From Mycolicibacterium pulveris (GTDB taxonomy: Bacteria > Actinomycetota > Actinomycetes > Mycobacteriales > Mycobacteriaceae): DNA of 64,000 bases. The notes under the pieces were generated by a model. The model ran no database searches and was not told the DNA's origin. It was given only the letters and a program-made list of their open reading frames with translations. The translations under genes and the position numbers were made by a program. Shown piece after piece: positions 49,142 through 60,361 of the stretch. Every line of letters starts with the position of its first letter. Position 1 is the first letter of the stretch. The stretch covers positions 682,001 to 746,000 of the forward strand of contig NZ_AP022599.1 in assembly GCF_010725725.1 (NCBI RefSeq). The letters run 5' to 3'.

Positions 49142-50320
49142 TTAGTACATCACCATGTCGGGTTCGAGTTGCTTGCCCCATGCCACAATTCCGCCCTGCA
49201 CGTGCATGGCGTCGGAGAAGCCGGCCTTCTTCGCGATGGCCAGCACCTCGGCCGAGCGCACCCCGGTCTTGCAGTAGAACACCGGTGTCCGGTCGACGGG
49301 CAGTTTGGCCAGCGCCTCACCGGATTCGAAGGCCGACTTGGGGATCAGCTCCGCGCCGTCGATGCGGTTGATCTCCCACTCGACGGGTTCGCGCACGTCG
49401 ATCAGGGCCAGCGGCTTGCCCGAATCCATCAACTCCCGAAGCTCCAGCGGGGTGATCGTGGAATCGGCGGCCGCCTCGGTGGCCACATCGGACACCACGC
49501 CGCAGAATTCCTCGTAGTCGATCAGCTCGGTGATCTTCGGGGTGGCGGGGTCCTTGCGGATCTTGATGGTACGGTAGCTCATCTCGAGCGCGTCGTAGAC
49601 CATCAGCCGCCCCAGCAGCGGTTCACCGATACCGGTGATCAGCTTGATCGCCTCGGTTCCCATGACCGAGCCGACCGACGCGCACAGGATGCCCAGCACC
49701 CCGCCTTCGGCGCACGACGGCACCATCCCCGGCGGTGGCGGTTCGGGGTAGAGGTCGCGGTAGTTCAGGCCGGCCCCGTTGGGCGCGTCCTCCCAGAACA
49801 CCGAGATCTGACCCTCGAAGCGGTAGATGGAGCCCCACACGTACGGCTTGCCGGCCAGCACCGCGGCGTCGTTGACCAGATAGCGGGTGGCGAAGTTGTC
49901 GGTGCCGTCCAGGATCAGGTCGTACTGCGCGAACAGGTCGACGGCGTTTTCCGGCTCCAGGCGGAACTCGTGCAGCCGCACGTCGATCAAGGGGTTGATC
50001 TCGAGGATGGAGTCGCGCGCGCTCTGCGCCTTGGGCCGGCCGATGTCGGCCTGGCCGTGGATGACCTGGCGTTGCAGGTTGGACTCGTCGACGACGTCGA
50101 AGTCGATGATGCCGATGGTGCCCACCCCGGCGGCGGCCAGGTACAACAACGCCGGGGATCCCAGCCCGCCGGCGCCGATGACCAGCACCCGGGCGTTTTT
50201 CAGGCGCTTCTGCCCGTCCACCCCGAGGTCGGGGATGATCAGATGACGGCTGTAGCGCGCAACCTCTTCGCGCGTGAGTTCGGCCGCCGGTTCAACCAGC
50301 GGCGGCAACGGCGTCGACAC
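49142..50320 (-). CDS. moeZ: Adenylyltransferase/sulfurtransferase MoeZ (MoeB-rhodanese)
   Basis: Two-domain enzyme of 392 residues that adenylates and sulfurates small carrier proteins (for molybdopterin, thiocarboxylate cysteine synthesis and similar). The E1-like domain has GAGGLGS (49-55), NLQRQ and the catalytic C203 in SCAEGG; the C-terminal rhodanese has C350 in YCKTGVRS. The CxxC zinc pair present in E. coli MoeB is replaced by YRDLYPEP, so no zinc site is expected, a trait of this actinobacterial group. H37Rv names this gene moeB1 (Rv3206c). Confidence 0.93.
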   Translation of the reverse strand: MSTPLPPLVEPAAELTREEVARYSRHLIIPDLGVDGQKRLKNARVLVIGAGGLGSPALLYLAAAGVGTIGIIDFDVVDESNLQRQVIHGQADIGRPKAQSARDSILEINPLIDVRLHEFRLEPENAVDLFAQYDLILDGTDNFATRYLVNDAAVLAGKPYVWGSIYRFEGQISVFWEDAPNGAGLNYRDLYPEPPPPGMVPSCAEGGVLGILCASVGSVMGTEAIKLITGIGEPLLGRLMVYDALEMSYRTIKIRKDPATPKITELIDYEEFCGVVSDVATEAAADSTITPLELRELMDSGKPLALIDVREPVEWEINRIDGAELIPKSAFESGEALAKLPVDRTPVFYCKTGVRSAEVLAIAKKAGFSDAMHVQGGIVAWGKQLEPDMVMY

Positions 50321-50435
50321 CGAATTACTCCTTGATTGGCTGTCCTACCTCAACAATAGGCACCATCCACAACGCCGAATCGACCGTGGGGCTTCCCGGC
50401 GTTGGCACGCACGTTCGCGGGGAACCACCCCGGGT

Positions 50436-51470
50436 TCAGGCGATCGGGTAGGGCCAGGGGTTGAAGCGGCAGGTCTTGCCGTCGGGGTTGACCGTGCCCG
50501 GGTCGAACCGGGCCGCGTCGTTGTTGTTGGTGGAGAACGTCTGCTGCATCATGATCGGCGCGAGCTCGCCGTTTTCCGGGCACTGCTCGTGACGCTGATA
50601 GCCGATGGCGTGGCCGACCTCATGGTTGATCAGGTACTGACGGTACGAGCCCACGTCACCCTGAAACGGCACCGCGCCGCGGACCCACCGGGCCTCGTTG
50701 ACGAACACCCGCGGCTGTCCGTCGGCGTAGGCCGGGTTGTAGCAGGACGCCTCGAGCTGAATGTCGTAGCCGCAGCCCTCGCGGATCGTCATCGGTGTGG
50801 TCAACGACACCCGGAAATCGGGCTGGATCCCCGAGGTGTCGTCGACGCGGATGAACGCGAACTGCGGGTTGTGCGTCCAGCTCTTGGGATTGGCCAGGGT
50901 CTCGCTGACCATCCTGGCGAACCCGTCGTCACCGCCGAACGTCGTGGTGTCGATCCCGTCCTCCACCTCCACGGTGTAGGTGAACACCTTGGCGGTGCCC
51001 TCCCCCACCTGCGGGGCGGCGCCGGGAACGACGTGCCAGGTCTTGGCTCCGGCCTGTGTGAACGGCCCACCCGCCGGAAGGATCCCGGTTGGCAGGTTGG
51101 CGTCGAACTCGGTCAGCCCCTTGGGCGGGGCGCCGATGATCGCGGTGCTGGCCGCCCCGATGGTGGGCGGCCCCTGCACGGGGCCTTCGAGTTGCTCGGG
51201 CTCGGGGGCGCTGGTGCCGGTGATGGTCTGGTAGACGACGACGAGCGTCAGCACCATCAGAACGGGCAACGCATAGGCCCGCCAGCCGTAGGTGGACACG
51301 AAGCGGCCCAGCCAGGTCTGTTTGCGGACGCGACGGTGTTCGTCGCGATTGGACCTGATCCGCCCGGACCCCTCGGACAGGGGGTCGCGTTGCGCACGCA
51401 GCGGCTCGCGCCACTCGTTACGCAGCGCGGGCACGCGACTACCCACGCGACGCTCCGAGTCGTGAGTCAC
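50436..51470 (-). CDS. Membrane-anchored DUF3152 metzincin-like protein (Rv3207c-like)
   Basis: Protein of 344 residues with a basic cytoplasmic N-terminus, one transmembrane segment (about 88-108, YALPVLMVLTLVVVYQTIT) and an exported domain. The domain carries HEVGHAIGYQRH (283-294), an HExxHxxGxxxH zinc-binding motif of metzincin proteases, and several cysteines that could form disulfides. It is likely an extracytoplasmic metalloprotease, substrate unknown. GTG 51470 is chosen over the longer frame; M. tuberculosis Rv3207c is shorter at the N-terminus. Confidence 0.85.
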   Translation of the reverse strand: MTHDSERRVGSRVPALRNEWREPLRAQRDPLSEGSGRIRSNRDEHRRVRKQTWLGRFVSTYGWRAYALPVLMVLTLVVVYQTITGTSAPEPEQLEGPVQGPPTIGAASTAIIGAPPKGLTEFDANLPTGILPAGGPFTQAGAKTWHVVPGAAPQVGEGTAKVFTYTVEVEDGIDTTTFGGDDGFARMVSETLANPKSWTHNPQFAFIRVDDTSGIQPDFRVSLTTPMTIREGCGYDIQLEASCYNPAYADGQPRVFVNEARWVRGAVPFQGDVGSYRQYLINHEVGHAIGYQRHEQCPENGELAPIMMQQTFSTNNNDAARFDPGTVNPDGKTCRFNPWPYPIA

Positions 51471-51483
51471 CGAATCAGGATGA

Positions 51484-52504
<1,021 letters not shown>

Positions 52505-52755
52505 GCTGCGGACCCTTTCGTTCGTGGCACCTCTTGAAACACTTGAGCCAAGGCTAATGGACGGCGACGACGTCCCGGCGGGGCGGTGAGTTCGCGGTCA
52601 GCGAAGCCGAATCGCGACCGTCGTTCCGGCTGCTTGCAAACAGCGACCGAACCGAGTCCGGACCGTAACCAACACACCGGCCCACGGACCTCATCCGTCA
52701 CTCCCGCATCGATAGCATCAGCCGGGTATTGCTCGATACGACTCGGGAAACCCAT

Positions 52756-53580
52756 ATGAACAGGCCTTATACCGGACATTCGCCGTATTCGCTGACCCCT
52801 ACCGAACGACTCGGCACCTTTGACGAGTCATCTGTCGCCCAGCTCGACTACGACCCTCACTACGACGACTCTCACTACGACGCCGGCTACCGACCGGGCT
52901 ACGACACCGAATACGACGCGAGGTATGACGAGACGTACGACGAGTACGCCGAGGAGTACGCCGATTTCGACGACGACGAGGCGCGCATCGACCGGCGCTG
53001 GATGTGGGTGGCCGGAATCGCCGGCATCATCCTGTTCGTCGCCGTCGGCACCACGGGCGTGATTCTCGGCGGCGGGGACAGCGGTTCGGTCACGGCCACC
53101 GCGACGTCGGCTGCGCCCAGCCCCAGCGCAACCGCGACGTCGTCCCCACGGGCAGGCAACACCGCCGCACCGCTGGTGCCCAGCCTGCCGCCGGAAACCA
53201 TCACGACGGTGACCCCGACGGCCGAGGTGCCCCCGGCGGCCGAGGTGACGCCGAGCGCCCAGCCGGTCCCGCCACCCGCGCAAGCCGCGCCGCCGCCGCC
53301 CGCGCCCGCCCCGCGCACGGTGACCTACCGGGTGACCGGCAACCGGCAGCTGATCGACCTGGTGACGATCATCTACACCGATTCACGGGGCGCCTTGCGG
53401 ACCGACGTCAACGTCGCGTTGCCGTGGGCCAAGACCGTCGCGCTCGACCCCGGCGTTGAGCTGGCCTCGGTGACCGCGACCAGCGTCGGCGGTCAACTCA
53501 ACTGCAGCATCACCGACGCGTCCGGTGCGGTGGTCGCCGCGCAGAACAACAACACGATGATCGCCAACTGCACGAAGTAG
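52756..53580 (+). CDS. MmpS-like membrane protein with Tyr/Asp-rich N-terminus (Rv3209-like)
   Basis: Protein of 274 residues: a disordered cytoplasmic N-terminus with about a dozen tyrosines among aspartates (31-76, HYDDSHYDAGYRPGYD...), a transmembrane helix (82-106), a Pro/Ala/Thr linker (107-195), and a beta-rich C-terminal domain resembling the soluble domain of MmpS proteins, with two cysteines (NCSI, NCTK) likely disulfide-bonded outside the membrane. ATG 52756 is chosen; TAGCAT at 52713-52718 could be the -10. There is no MmpL partner nearby. It ends 4 bp before the convergent ferritin-like gene. Confidence 0.8.
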   Translation: MNRPYTGHSPYSLTPTERLGTFDESSVAQLDYDPHYDDSHYDAGYRPGYDTEYDARYDETYDEYAEEYADFDDDEARIDRRWMWVAGIAGIILFVAVGTTGVILGGGDSGSVTATATSAAPSPSATATSSPRAGNTAAPLVPSLPPETITTVTPTAEVPPAAEVTPSAQPVPPPAQAAPPPPAPAPRTVTYRVTGNRQLIDLVTIIYTDSRGALRTDVNVALPWAKTVALDPGVELASVTATSVGGQLNCSITDASGAVVAAQNNNTMIANCTK

Positions 53581-53584
53581 GGCG

Positions 53585-54280
53585 TCAGGCCAGGCCCAGC
53601 TCCTGCATCCGGGAGGCATGGGTGCGCTGCAGCCGGTCGAAGAACTCGGTCATCTGGGTCAGGCCCTCGCCGCTGGCCATCACCAGGTCGACCAGCTCAT
53701 CGTGATCGGCCAGCACAAACTGCGCCTGCGTGATCGCCTCGCCGAGCAGCCGGCGCGACCACAGCGCCAGCCGGTGGCGCTGCTTGTCGCTGGCGGTCAC
53801 CGCGGACTGCACCTCGGCGACGACGAACTGGGAGTGCCCGGTTTCGGACAGCACCTGGCGCACCACATCGGCGACCTCATCGGGTAGCGCGTCGGCGATC
53901 TCCAGGTAAAAGTCTGCGGCCAGCGCGTCGCCGATGTAGGTCTTCACGAGCGCCTCCAGCCAGGTGCTCGGCGTGGTCAACCGGTGGTAGTTCTCCAGCG
54001 CCGACGCGTACTTCGTCATCGCGGGCACCACGTCGACTCCCCTGCGCTCCAACGCATCTCGAAGCACCAAGTAGTGGTTCATCTCGGCGGCGGCCATGAT
54101 CGCCATGTTGATCCGGCCGCGCAGGTTGGGCGCCATCCTGGCCTCGTCGGTGAGCCGGTAGAACGCGGCGAGCTCTCCATAGGCCAGCAGTGCGAACAGT
54201 TCGTTCACCCCGGGATGATCGGGTGACACGCCTGACGTCACCGAGGTGGACCTGTGCTCGGATGGCGGCGTGGAATTCAT
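53585..54280 (-). CDS. Ferritin-like-fold protein (Rv3210c-like)
   Basis: Helical protein of 231 residues with a ferritin-like or tRNA-hydroxylase-like layout. Candidate di-iron ligands on long helices include E36 in LLAYGELAAFYR, the ExxH-like AAAEMNHYLVLRDALE, and SETGHSQFVVAE. Enzymatic function is unknown. It is divergent from rhlE and ends beside the MmpS-like gene. Confidence 0.8.
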   Translation of the reverse strand: MNSTPPSEHRSTSVTSGVSPDHPGVNELFALLAYGELAAFYRLTDEARMAPNLRGRINMAIMAAAEMNHYLVLRDALERRGVDVVPAMTKYASALENYHRLTTPSTWLEALVKTYIGDALAADFYLEIADALPDEVADVVRQVLSETGHSQFVVAEVQSAVTASDKQRHRLALWSRRLLGEAITQAQFVLADHDELVDLVMASGEGLTQMTEFFDRLQRTHASRMQELGLA

Positions 54281-54334
54281 GGGTCAAGATTAGACGCCGC
54301 CCGGCGCGCCGACGGCCGGGCGAGGGCCCACGGG

Positions 54335-54502
54335 TATGATGGGGAGCGGCAGTGGCACATGAACTCGCCGCTACCGAGAAATGTGCGTGCACGCAGTTGG
54401 TCCGCCTATCCAGTGCTGGGCCCCGGCAGTAGCTTCGTCGAACTCGTGCGCGCGTGTGGACGCCATGAGGAACGACAATTCGAAAGGCTGCTTTACCCGC
54501 GT
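54335..54502 (+). promoter_or_regulatory. rhlE promoter and long 5' leader
   Basis: TATGAT at 54335-54340 is a near-consensus -10 element, predicting a start near 54347 and a leader of about 155 nt. The leader contains the 12-bp palindrome TGCGTGCACGCA and is not coding-like: an in-frame ATG at 54359 would add 48 residues with rare codons (AGA, AGG, CTA) and poor third-position GC. Long leaders are common for cold-inducible DEAD-box helicase genes. Confidence 0.5.
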
Positions 54503-55966
<1,464 letters not shown>

Positions 55967-55984
55967 CGAGGCACTCGCCCGGCG

Positions 55985-57199
55985 ATGGTCAGACCCGAAC
56001 GCCGCACCAAGGCCGATGTGGCGGCGGCCCTGGCGATTGCCGTGGTGGTGGCCGTCGTCGCAGTGTTGGTCTGGTGGCACAGCGACGCGCGCGCCACGAT
56101 CAGCAGGCCCGCCGCCGAGCCCGTGCCCAAGCTCACCCCCGCCAGGGACGTGCCTGCGGCGTTACGGCAGCTGTGGACGGCGCCCAGCCCGAAGACCGAC
56201 ACGCCGCTGGTGGTCGCGGGCAGCGTGGTCACCGGGGACGGCAACCTCGTGGAGGGCCGCGCCCCCGCGACCGGCGACGTGTTGTGGAGTTACGCCCGCG
56301 ACCTGCCGCTGTGCGGGGTGACGTCCGTATACGAGTACGCGGTGGCGGTGTATCCCGACGGCCGCGGGTGCGGCCAGGTCAGCACGATCGACGCCGGCAC
56401 CGGTGGGCGCGGCCCGGCCCGCACCGGCTACGCCGATCCCGAGGTGACGCTGTCGTCGGACGGCACCACGGTGCTGTCGGTCGGCGACACCCGACTCGAG
56501 CTGTGGCGCTCGGACATGGTCAGGATGCTCAGCTACGGGGCGATCGACGCCCCCATCAAACCCGACATCCCGGTGCTGCCGTTGTGCCGGCTTGTGTCCG
56601 CGGCGGCCAGCTCGAGCGCGGTATCGGTGCTGGAAGCCTGCCCGCACGAACCGGACCTGCGGCTGACCCTGTTGCGGCCCTCCGACGAGGAGGACACCCC
56701 GGAGTTGAAGTACGTGCCGTTGGAGGGTGTTGCCGAGGACTCGGGCGCGCGGGTCATCGCCGTCGCCGACACCACGACCGCGGTGTACCTGCCCGGTCCG
56801 AAGCCGACGGTGGACATCATCGACGAGACGGGCTCCACCATCGCCAGCACGGAGCTGGCCAGCCCGCCGGCGCCCGACGCGACGATGTCGCGTGTCGGTG
56901 ACCTGATCACGTGGTGGACCGGCGACAGCGTAATGGTGTTCTCCGCCAACGGACTTCGCTACAAGTATTCGATCGCGCCCGCGGGCCCGGCCGCTCCGCT
57001 GGGGCCGGCCACGGTGATGGCCGGCCGGTTGCTGGTGCCGGTCACCGGAGGCTACGACGTGTTCGACTCGGCCACCGGGCAGGGCGAGCGTCATATCGCC
57101 GTGTCCCGGCCGACGGTGTCAGCGCCCGTCGTTCCGGCGGTCGCGGGTTCGCTGGTGATGGAGCAGCGCGGCGACGAGCTGGTCGCGCTGGGCCCCTGA
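55985..57199 (+). CDS. Membrane-anchored PQQ-like beta-propeller protein (Rv3212-like)
   Basis: Protein of 404 residues: a signal-anchor helix at about 12-31 then an extracytoplasmic beta-rich domain with repeated blade-like units (GDGNLVEGRAPATGDVLWSY, VFDSATGQGERHIAV) similar to PQQ/WD40 propellers. No enzyme motif is seen. Cysteines in the outer domain (LCGVTS, GCGQVS, LCRLVS, ACPHEPD) may pair. It lies 18 bp after rhlE and so may share its transcript. It converges on the ParA-like gene across the family C repeat. Confidence 0.8.
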   Translation: MVRPERRTKADVAAALAIAVVVAVVAVLVWWHSDARATISRPAAEPVPKLTPARDVPAALRQLWTAPSPKTDTPLVVAGSVVTGDGNLVEGRAPATGDVLWSYARDLPLCGVTSVYEYAVAVYPDGRGCGQVSTIDAGTGGRGPARTGYADPEVTLSSDGTTVLSVGDTRLELWRSDMVRMLSYGAIDAPIKPDIPVLPLCRLVSAAASSSAVSVLEACPHEPDLRLTLLRPSDEEDTPELKYVPLEGVAEDSGARVIAVADTTTAVYLPGPKPTVDIIDETGSTIASTELASPPAPDATMSRVGDLITWWTGDSVMVFSANGLRYKYSIAPAGPAAPLGPATVMAGRLLVPVTGGYDVFDSATGQGERHIAVSRPTVSAPVVPAVAGSLVMEQRGDELVALGP

Positions 57200-57227
57200 C
57201 CCGCCTGGCGCCGCGGCGCGGTAGCGC

Positions 57228-57290
57228 CCGAGATCGACGCAATAACGCGAACTACTCGCACTTTCCCGCCCGTTTGTCGCTTTGGGCGGG
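57228..57290. repeat. Palindromic intergenic repeat, family C copy 2
   Basis: Near-identical to 38137-38197 over 61 bp. Here the terminal hairpin is stronger: CCCGCCC (57265-57271) pairs with GGGCGGG (57284-57290). It lies between convergent stops at 57199 and 57292. Confidence 0.85.
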
Positions 57291-57291
57291 T

Positions 57292-58095
57292 TTAGAGCTC
57301 GGGGGCGAAGGTCGGCAGCTGTTTGCCGTTCTTCCAGTACTTCAGCAGCGCGTCGGCCAGCTCGCGATACGCGTGCGAGCCCTTGTTCTTCCGGCTGGCC
57401 AGCACCGAGGAGCCCGAGGCCGAGGCCTCGGCGAACCGCACCGTGCGCGGAATCGGCGGCGCCAGCACGGGCAGGTCGTATCGGTCGGCGATGTCGAGCA
57501 ACACGTCGCGGCTGTGCGTGGTGCGCGAGTCATACAGCGTCGGCAACGCGCCCAGCAGCCGAAGGTCGGCGTTGGTGATCTGCTGGACGTCGGTGATGGT
57601 GCGCAGGAACTGGCCGACGCCGCGGTGCGCAAGCATTTCGCACTGCAGCGGCACGATCACGTCGTCGGCGGCGGTCAGCCCGTTCAGGGTCAGCACGCCC
57701 AGCGACGGCGGACAATCGATGATCACCACGTCGAATTGGTCGCCCAGCTTGGCCAGCGAACGTTTGAGCGCGTACTCCCGGCCGGCCCTCATCAGCAGCA
57801 TCGCCTCGGCGCCGGCCAGGTCGATGTTGGCGGGCAGCAGGGTCATCCCCTCGGCGGTGTCGACCAGCGCCGCGTCGGGTTCCACCTCTCCGAGCAGCAC
57901 CTCGTGGATCGAGACCGCCAACTTGTCGGGGTCGTGCCCGAGCGAGAACGTCAGACAACCCTGCGGGTCAAGATCGACCAGCAGTACCCGCTTGCCCCGC
58001 TCGACCATCGCCGCGCCCAAGGACGCGACCGTCGTCGTCTTGGCCACGCCACCTTTTTGGTTTGCGACCGCAAGAACCCGCGTCACACTGCCCAT
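57292..58095 (-). CDS. ParA/Soj-like ATPase (Rv3213c-like)
   Basis: ATPase of 267 residues of the ParA/MinD family, with the deviant Walker A KGGVAKTT (14-21), switch I region VDLDPQG and Walker B VVIIDCPPSLG. No parB is adjacent, so it is an orphan ParA separate from the chromosomal parAB pair; such proteins can position other cargo. ATG 58095 gives the ortholog's length. It is divergent from gpm2 with a 45-bp gap. Confidence 0.92.
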   Translation of the reverse strand: MGSVTRVLAVANQKGGVAKTTTVASLGAAMVERGKRVLLVDLDPQGCLTFSLGHDPDKLAVSIHEVLLGEVEPDAALVDTAEGMTLLPANIDLAGAEAMLLMRAGREYALKRSLAKLGDQFDVVIIDCPPSLGVLTLNGLTAADDVIVPLQCEMLAHRGVGQFLRTITDVQQITNADLRLLGALPTLYDSRTTHSRDVLLDIADRYDLPVLAPPIPRTVRFAEASASGSSVLASRKNKGSHAYRELADALLKYWKNGKQLPTFAPEL

Positions 58096-58140
58096 CCTGG
58101 CACGCCCCCGCATATTGCGACGCGACGTGGGGCAGAATTC

Positions 58141-58791
58141 GTGGGCGTGGGCGACGGGCCTCTTCGGCGAGGAGCAGACGGCGGTGTCGAACGGCACCGA
58201 CTGCTCCTGATCCGCCACGGCGAGACCGAGTGGTCCCGCTCCGGTCAGCACACCGGAAGCACCGAGCTGGACCTCACCGACACCGGACGCGCGCAGGCCA
58301 AGCTGGCCGCCGACGCGCTCGCCGTCCTGGACCTCTACCACCCCCTGGTGGTGTCGAGCCCACGCACCCGCGCGCTGGTCACCGCAGAACTCGCCGGCTT
58401 GACCGTCGATGAGGTGTCCCCGCTTCTGGCCGAATGGGATTACGGCGATTACGAAGGCCTCACCACCCAAGAGATCCGCAAGAGCGTGCCCGACTGGCTG
58501 GTGTGGACCCACGGCTGCCCCGGCGGGGAGACCGTGCAGCAGGTCAGCGACCGCGCCGACCGCGCGATCGCCTACGCGTTGGAGCACATGCAATCTCGCG
58601 ACGTGCTGTTCGTCGGGCACGGCCACTTCTCCCGCGCCGTGATGACGCGCTGGGTCGAACTTGCGTTGGCCGAAGGCAGCAGGTTCGCGATGGTCGCCGC
58701 GTCGATCGGGGTTTGCGGCCACGAGCACGGCGTGCGCCAGATCAGCGCACTGGGACTAACGGGCCATCGCCACCCGTGTCTGCCGACATGA
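58141..58791 (+). CDS. gpm2: Histidine-phosphatase family protein Gpm2 (Rv3214-like)
   Basis: Acid phosphatase of the phosphoglycerate-mutase superfamily, 216 residues. The catalytic RHG is at 25-27 (LIRHGETEW), followed by SSPRTRA, the acid-residue region LLAEWDYGDYEG and GHGHFSRA near the C-terminus. M. tuberculosis Rv3214 was shown to be a broad acid phosphatase rather than a mutase. GTG 58141 follows GTGGGGC. The stop overlaps the entC start (ATGA). Confidence 0.9.
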   Translation: MGVGDGPLRRGADGGVERHRLLLIRHGETEWSRSGQHTGSTELDLTDTGRAQAKLAADALAVLDLYHPLVVSSPRTRALVTAELAGLTVDEVSPLLAEWDYGDYEGLTTQEIRKSVPDWLVWTHGCPGGETVQQVSDRADRAIAYALEHMQSRDVLFVGHGHFSRAVMTRWVELALAEGSRFAMVAASIGVCGHEHGVRQISALGLTGHRHPCLPT

Positions 58792-59882
58792 CCCGCGAAC
58801 CGTCCTTCGTGCTCGTCTCCCGCGGCGCCGTCGTCGCCGAGGGGGTGCACACCCCCTTTCCCTCCGTCGCCGACGCGCGGGCGGCGCTCACCTCGCACAG
58901 CGCGCCGATCATCGTGGGCGCCTTGCCCTTTGACATGTCGAAGCCGGCGGCGCTGATCCGTCCGCAGGCCGTGCAGTTCCTCGACGCGCCGCCGCAGTGG
59001 CCGTTGCGTCCGTTGCCGTCGGTGCGCGTCGTCGAAACCCAGCCCGAGCCCGAACAACACCGGGCGCGCGTCGAAGCCGCGCTGCGGCGCCTGCGTGATC
59101 CCGCGAGCCCGCTGCGCAAAGTGGTGTTGGCCCGTGCGCTGCGACTGGCCGCCGACGGCCCGATCGACGCACGCACCGTCGTGGACCGCCTCGTCGCCGC
59201 CAATCCCACGGCCAACGCGTTTCTGACCGATCTGACCGCGGCCGGAGGAGGCTTCTCCGGTTCCGTCCTGGTCGGCGCGAGTCCCGAACTGCTGGTGGCG
59301 CGGCGCGGCGATCAGGTGGTGTGTGCGCCGTTCGCGGGTTCTGCGCCCCGACTGGCTGACCCGGACGCCGACGAGGCCAGCGGTGCCGCGTTGGCCGCAT
59401 CAGCCAAGGACCGGCACGAGCACCAGCTGGTGGTGGACGCCATCGCCGACGCGCTCGGACCGCTGTGCGCCGATCTCGATGTCGCACCCGAGCCCAAACT
59501 GCGCAAGACCGACGCGGTCTGGCATCTCTACACCATGATCACCGGTCAGCTGCGCGACAAGTCAACCACCGCACTGGATCTGGCGATGCTGTTACATCCC
59601 ACCCCGGCCGTGGGCGGGGTCCCCACGGACACGGCGGCTGAGCTGATCGCCGAGCTGGAGGGTGACCGAGGCTTCTACGCCGGCGCGGTGGGATGGTGCG
59701 ACCAGCGGGGCGACGGCCGCTGGGTGGTGTCCATCCGGTGCGCCCAGCTCTCGCCCGACCGGCGAACCGCCACCGCCTATTCGGGCGGCGGGATCGTGGC
59801 AGAATCCGACCCCGACGACGAAGTCGCGGAAACGACAAGCAAATTCACGACGATAATGTCGGCCCTCGGGGCGCAACCGTGA
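58788..59882 (+). CDS. entC: Isochorismate synthase
   Basis: Chorismate-utilising enzyme of 364 residues that makes isochorismate, the first committed step towards menaquinone (and, with MbtI, near salicylate-type siderophores). Family motifs: GASPELLVARRG, PFAGSAPR, KDRHEHQLVVD, HPTPAVGG and the C-terminal GDGRWVVSIRCAQLS and GGGIVAESDPDDE, which supply magnesium ligands and the catalytic base. ATG 58788 overlaps the gpm2 stop; GTG 58776 (MSADMTRE) is an alternative start. It is coupled to the acetyltransferase by GTGA. Confidence 0.94.
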   Translation: MTREPSFVLVSRGAVVAEGVHTPFPSVADARAALTSHSAPIIVGALPFDMSKPAALIRPQAVQFLDAPPQWPLRPLPSVRVVETQPEPEQHRARVEAALRRLRDPASPLRKVVLARALRLAADGPIDARTVVDRLVAANPTANAFLTDLTAAGGGFSGSVLVGASPELLVARRGDQVVCAPFAGSAPRLADPDADEASGAALAASAKDRHEHQLVVDAIADALGPLCADLDVAPEPKLRKTDAVWHLYTMITGQLRDKSTTALDLAMLLHPTPAVGGVPTDTAAELIAELEGDRGFYAGAVGWCDQRGDGRWVVSIRCAQLSPDRRTATAYSGGGIVAESDPDDEVAETTSKFTTIMSALGAQP

Positions 59883-60361
59883 CCGATCTCATCCGTCGGG
59901 TCCGGCCGGGCGACGAGGCGGAGCTGACGGCGATGATTCACGAGCTCGCGCAGTTCGAACACGCCAGCGACGAGTGCGCGGTCACCGAAACCCAGTTGCG
60001 CCAGGCGCTTTTCGGTGACACCCCGACGGTGTACGGCCACCTCGCCGAGGTCGACGGCGAGGTGGCCGCCGGCGCCCTGTGGTTCCGCAACTTCTCGACG
60101 TGGGACGGCGTGGCCGGTATCTATCTGGAAGACCTCTACGTGCGCCCGCGGTTTCGCCGCCGCGGCCTGGCCCGCCGGTTCCTCGCGACGCTGGCGCGTG
60201 AGTGTGTCGACAACGGCTACACCCGGCTGTCGTGGGCGGTGCTGAACTGGAACGTCGACGCGATCGCGCTCTACGACGCGGTCGGCGGCACGCCGCAGAC
60301 GGAGTGGACCACCTATCGAGTGTCGGGCCCGGAGTTGTCGGCCTTGGCCGCTGAACTCTGA
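59879..60361 (+). CDS. GNAT-family N-acetyltransferase (Rv3216-like)
   Basis: Acetyltransferase of 160 residues resembling diamine/spermidine acetyltransferases. The acetyl-CoA phosphate loop is VRPRFRRRGLARRFL (about 88-102), preceded by the IYLEDLYV strand, and ALYDAVGG follows near the end. GTG 59879 overlaps the entC stop (GTGA), making a gpm2-entC-GNAT unit. The 3' end overlaps the convergent membrane protein gene by 49 bp. Confidence 0.88.
   Translation: MTDLIRRVRPGDEAELTAMIHELAQFEHASDECAVTETQLRQALFGDTPTVYGHLAEVDGEVAAGALWFRNFSTWDGVAGIYLEDLYVRPRFRRRGLARRFLATLARECVDNGYTRLSWAVLNWNVDAIALYDAVGGTPQTEWTTYRVSGPELSALAAEL

Noticed and set aside
54359..54502. N-terminal extension of RhlE from the in-frame ATG at 54359
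   Set aside because: Rare codons, low third-position GC, no family similarity and distant GGGGAG; treated as leader.
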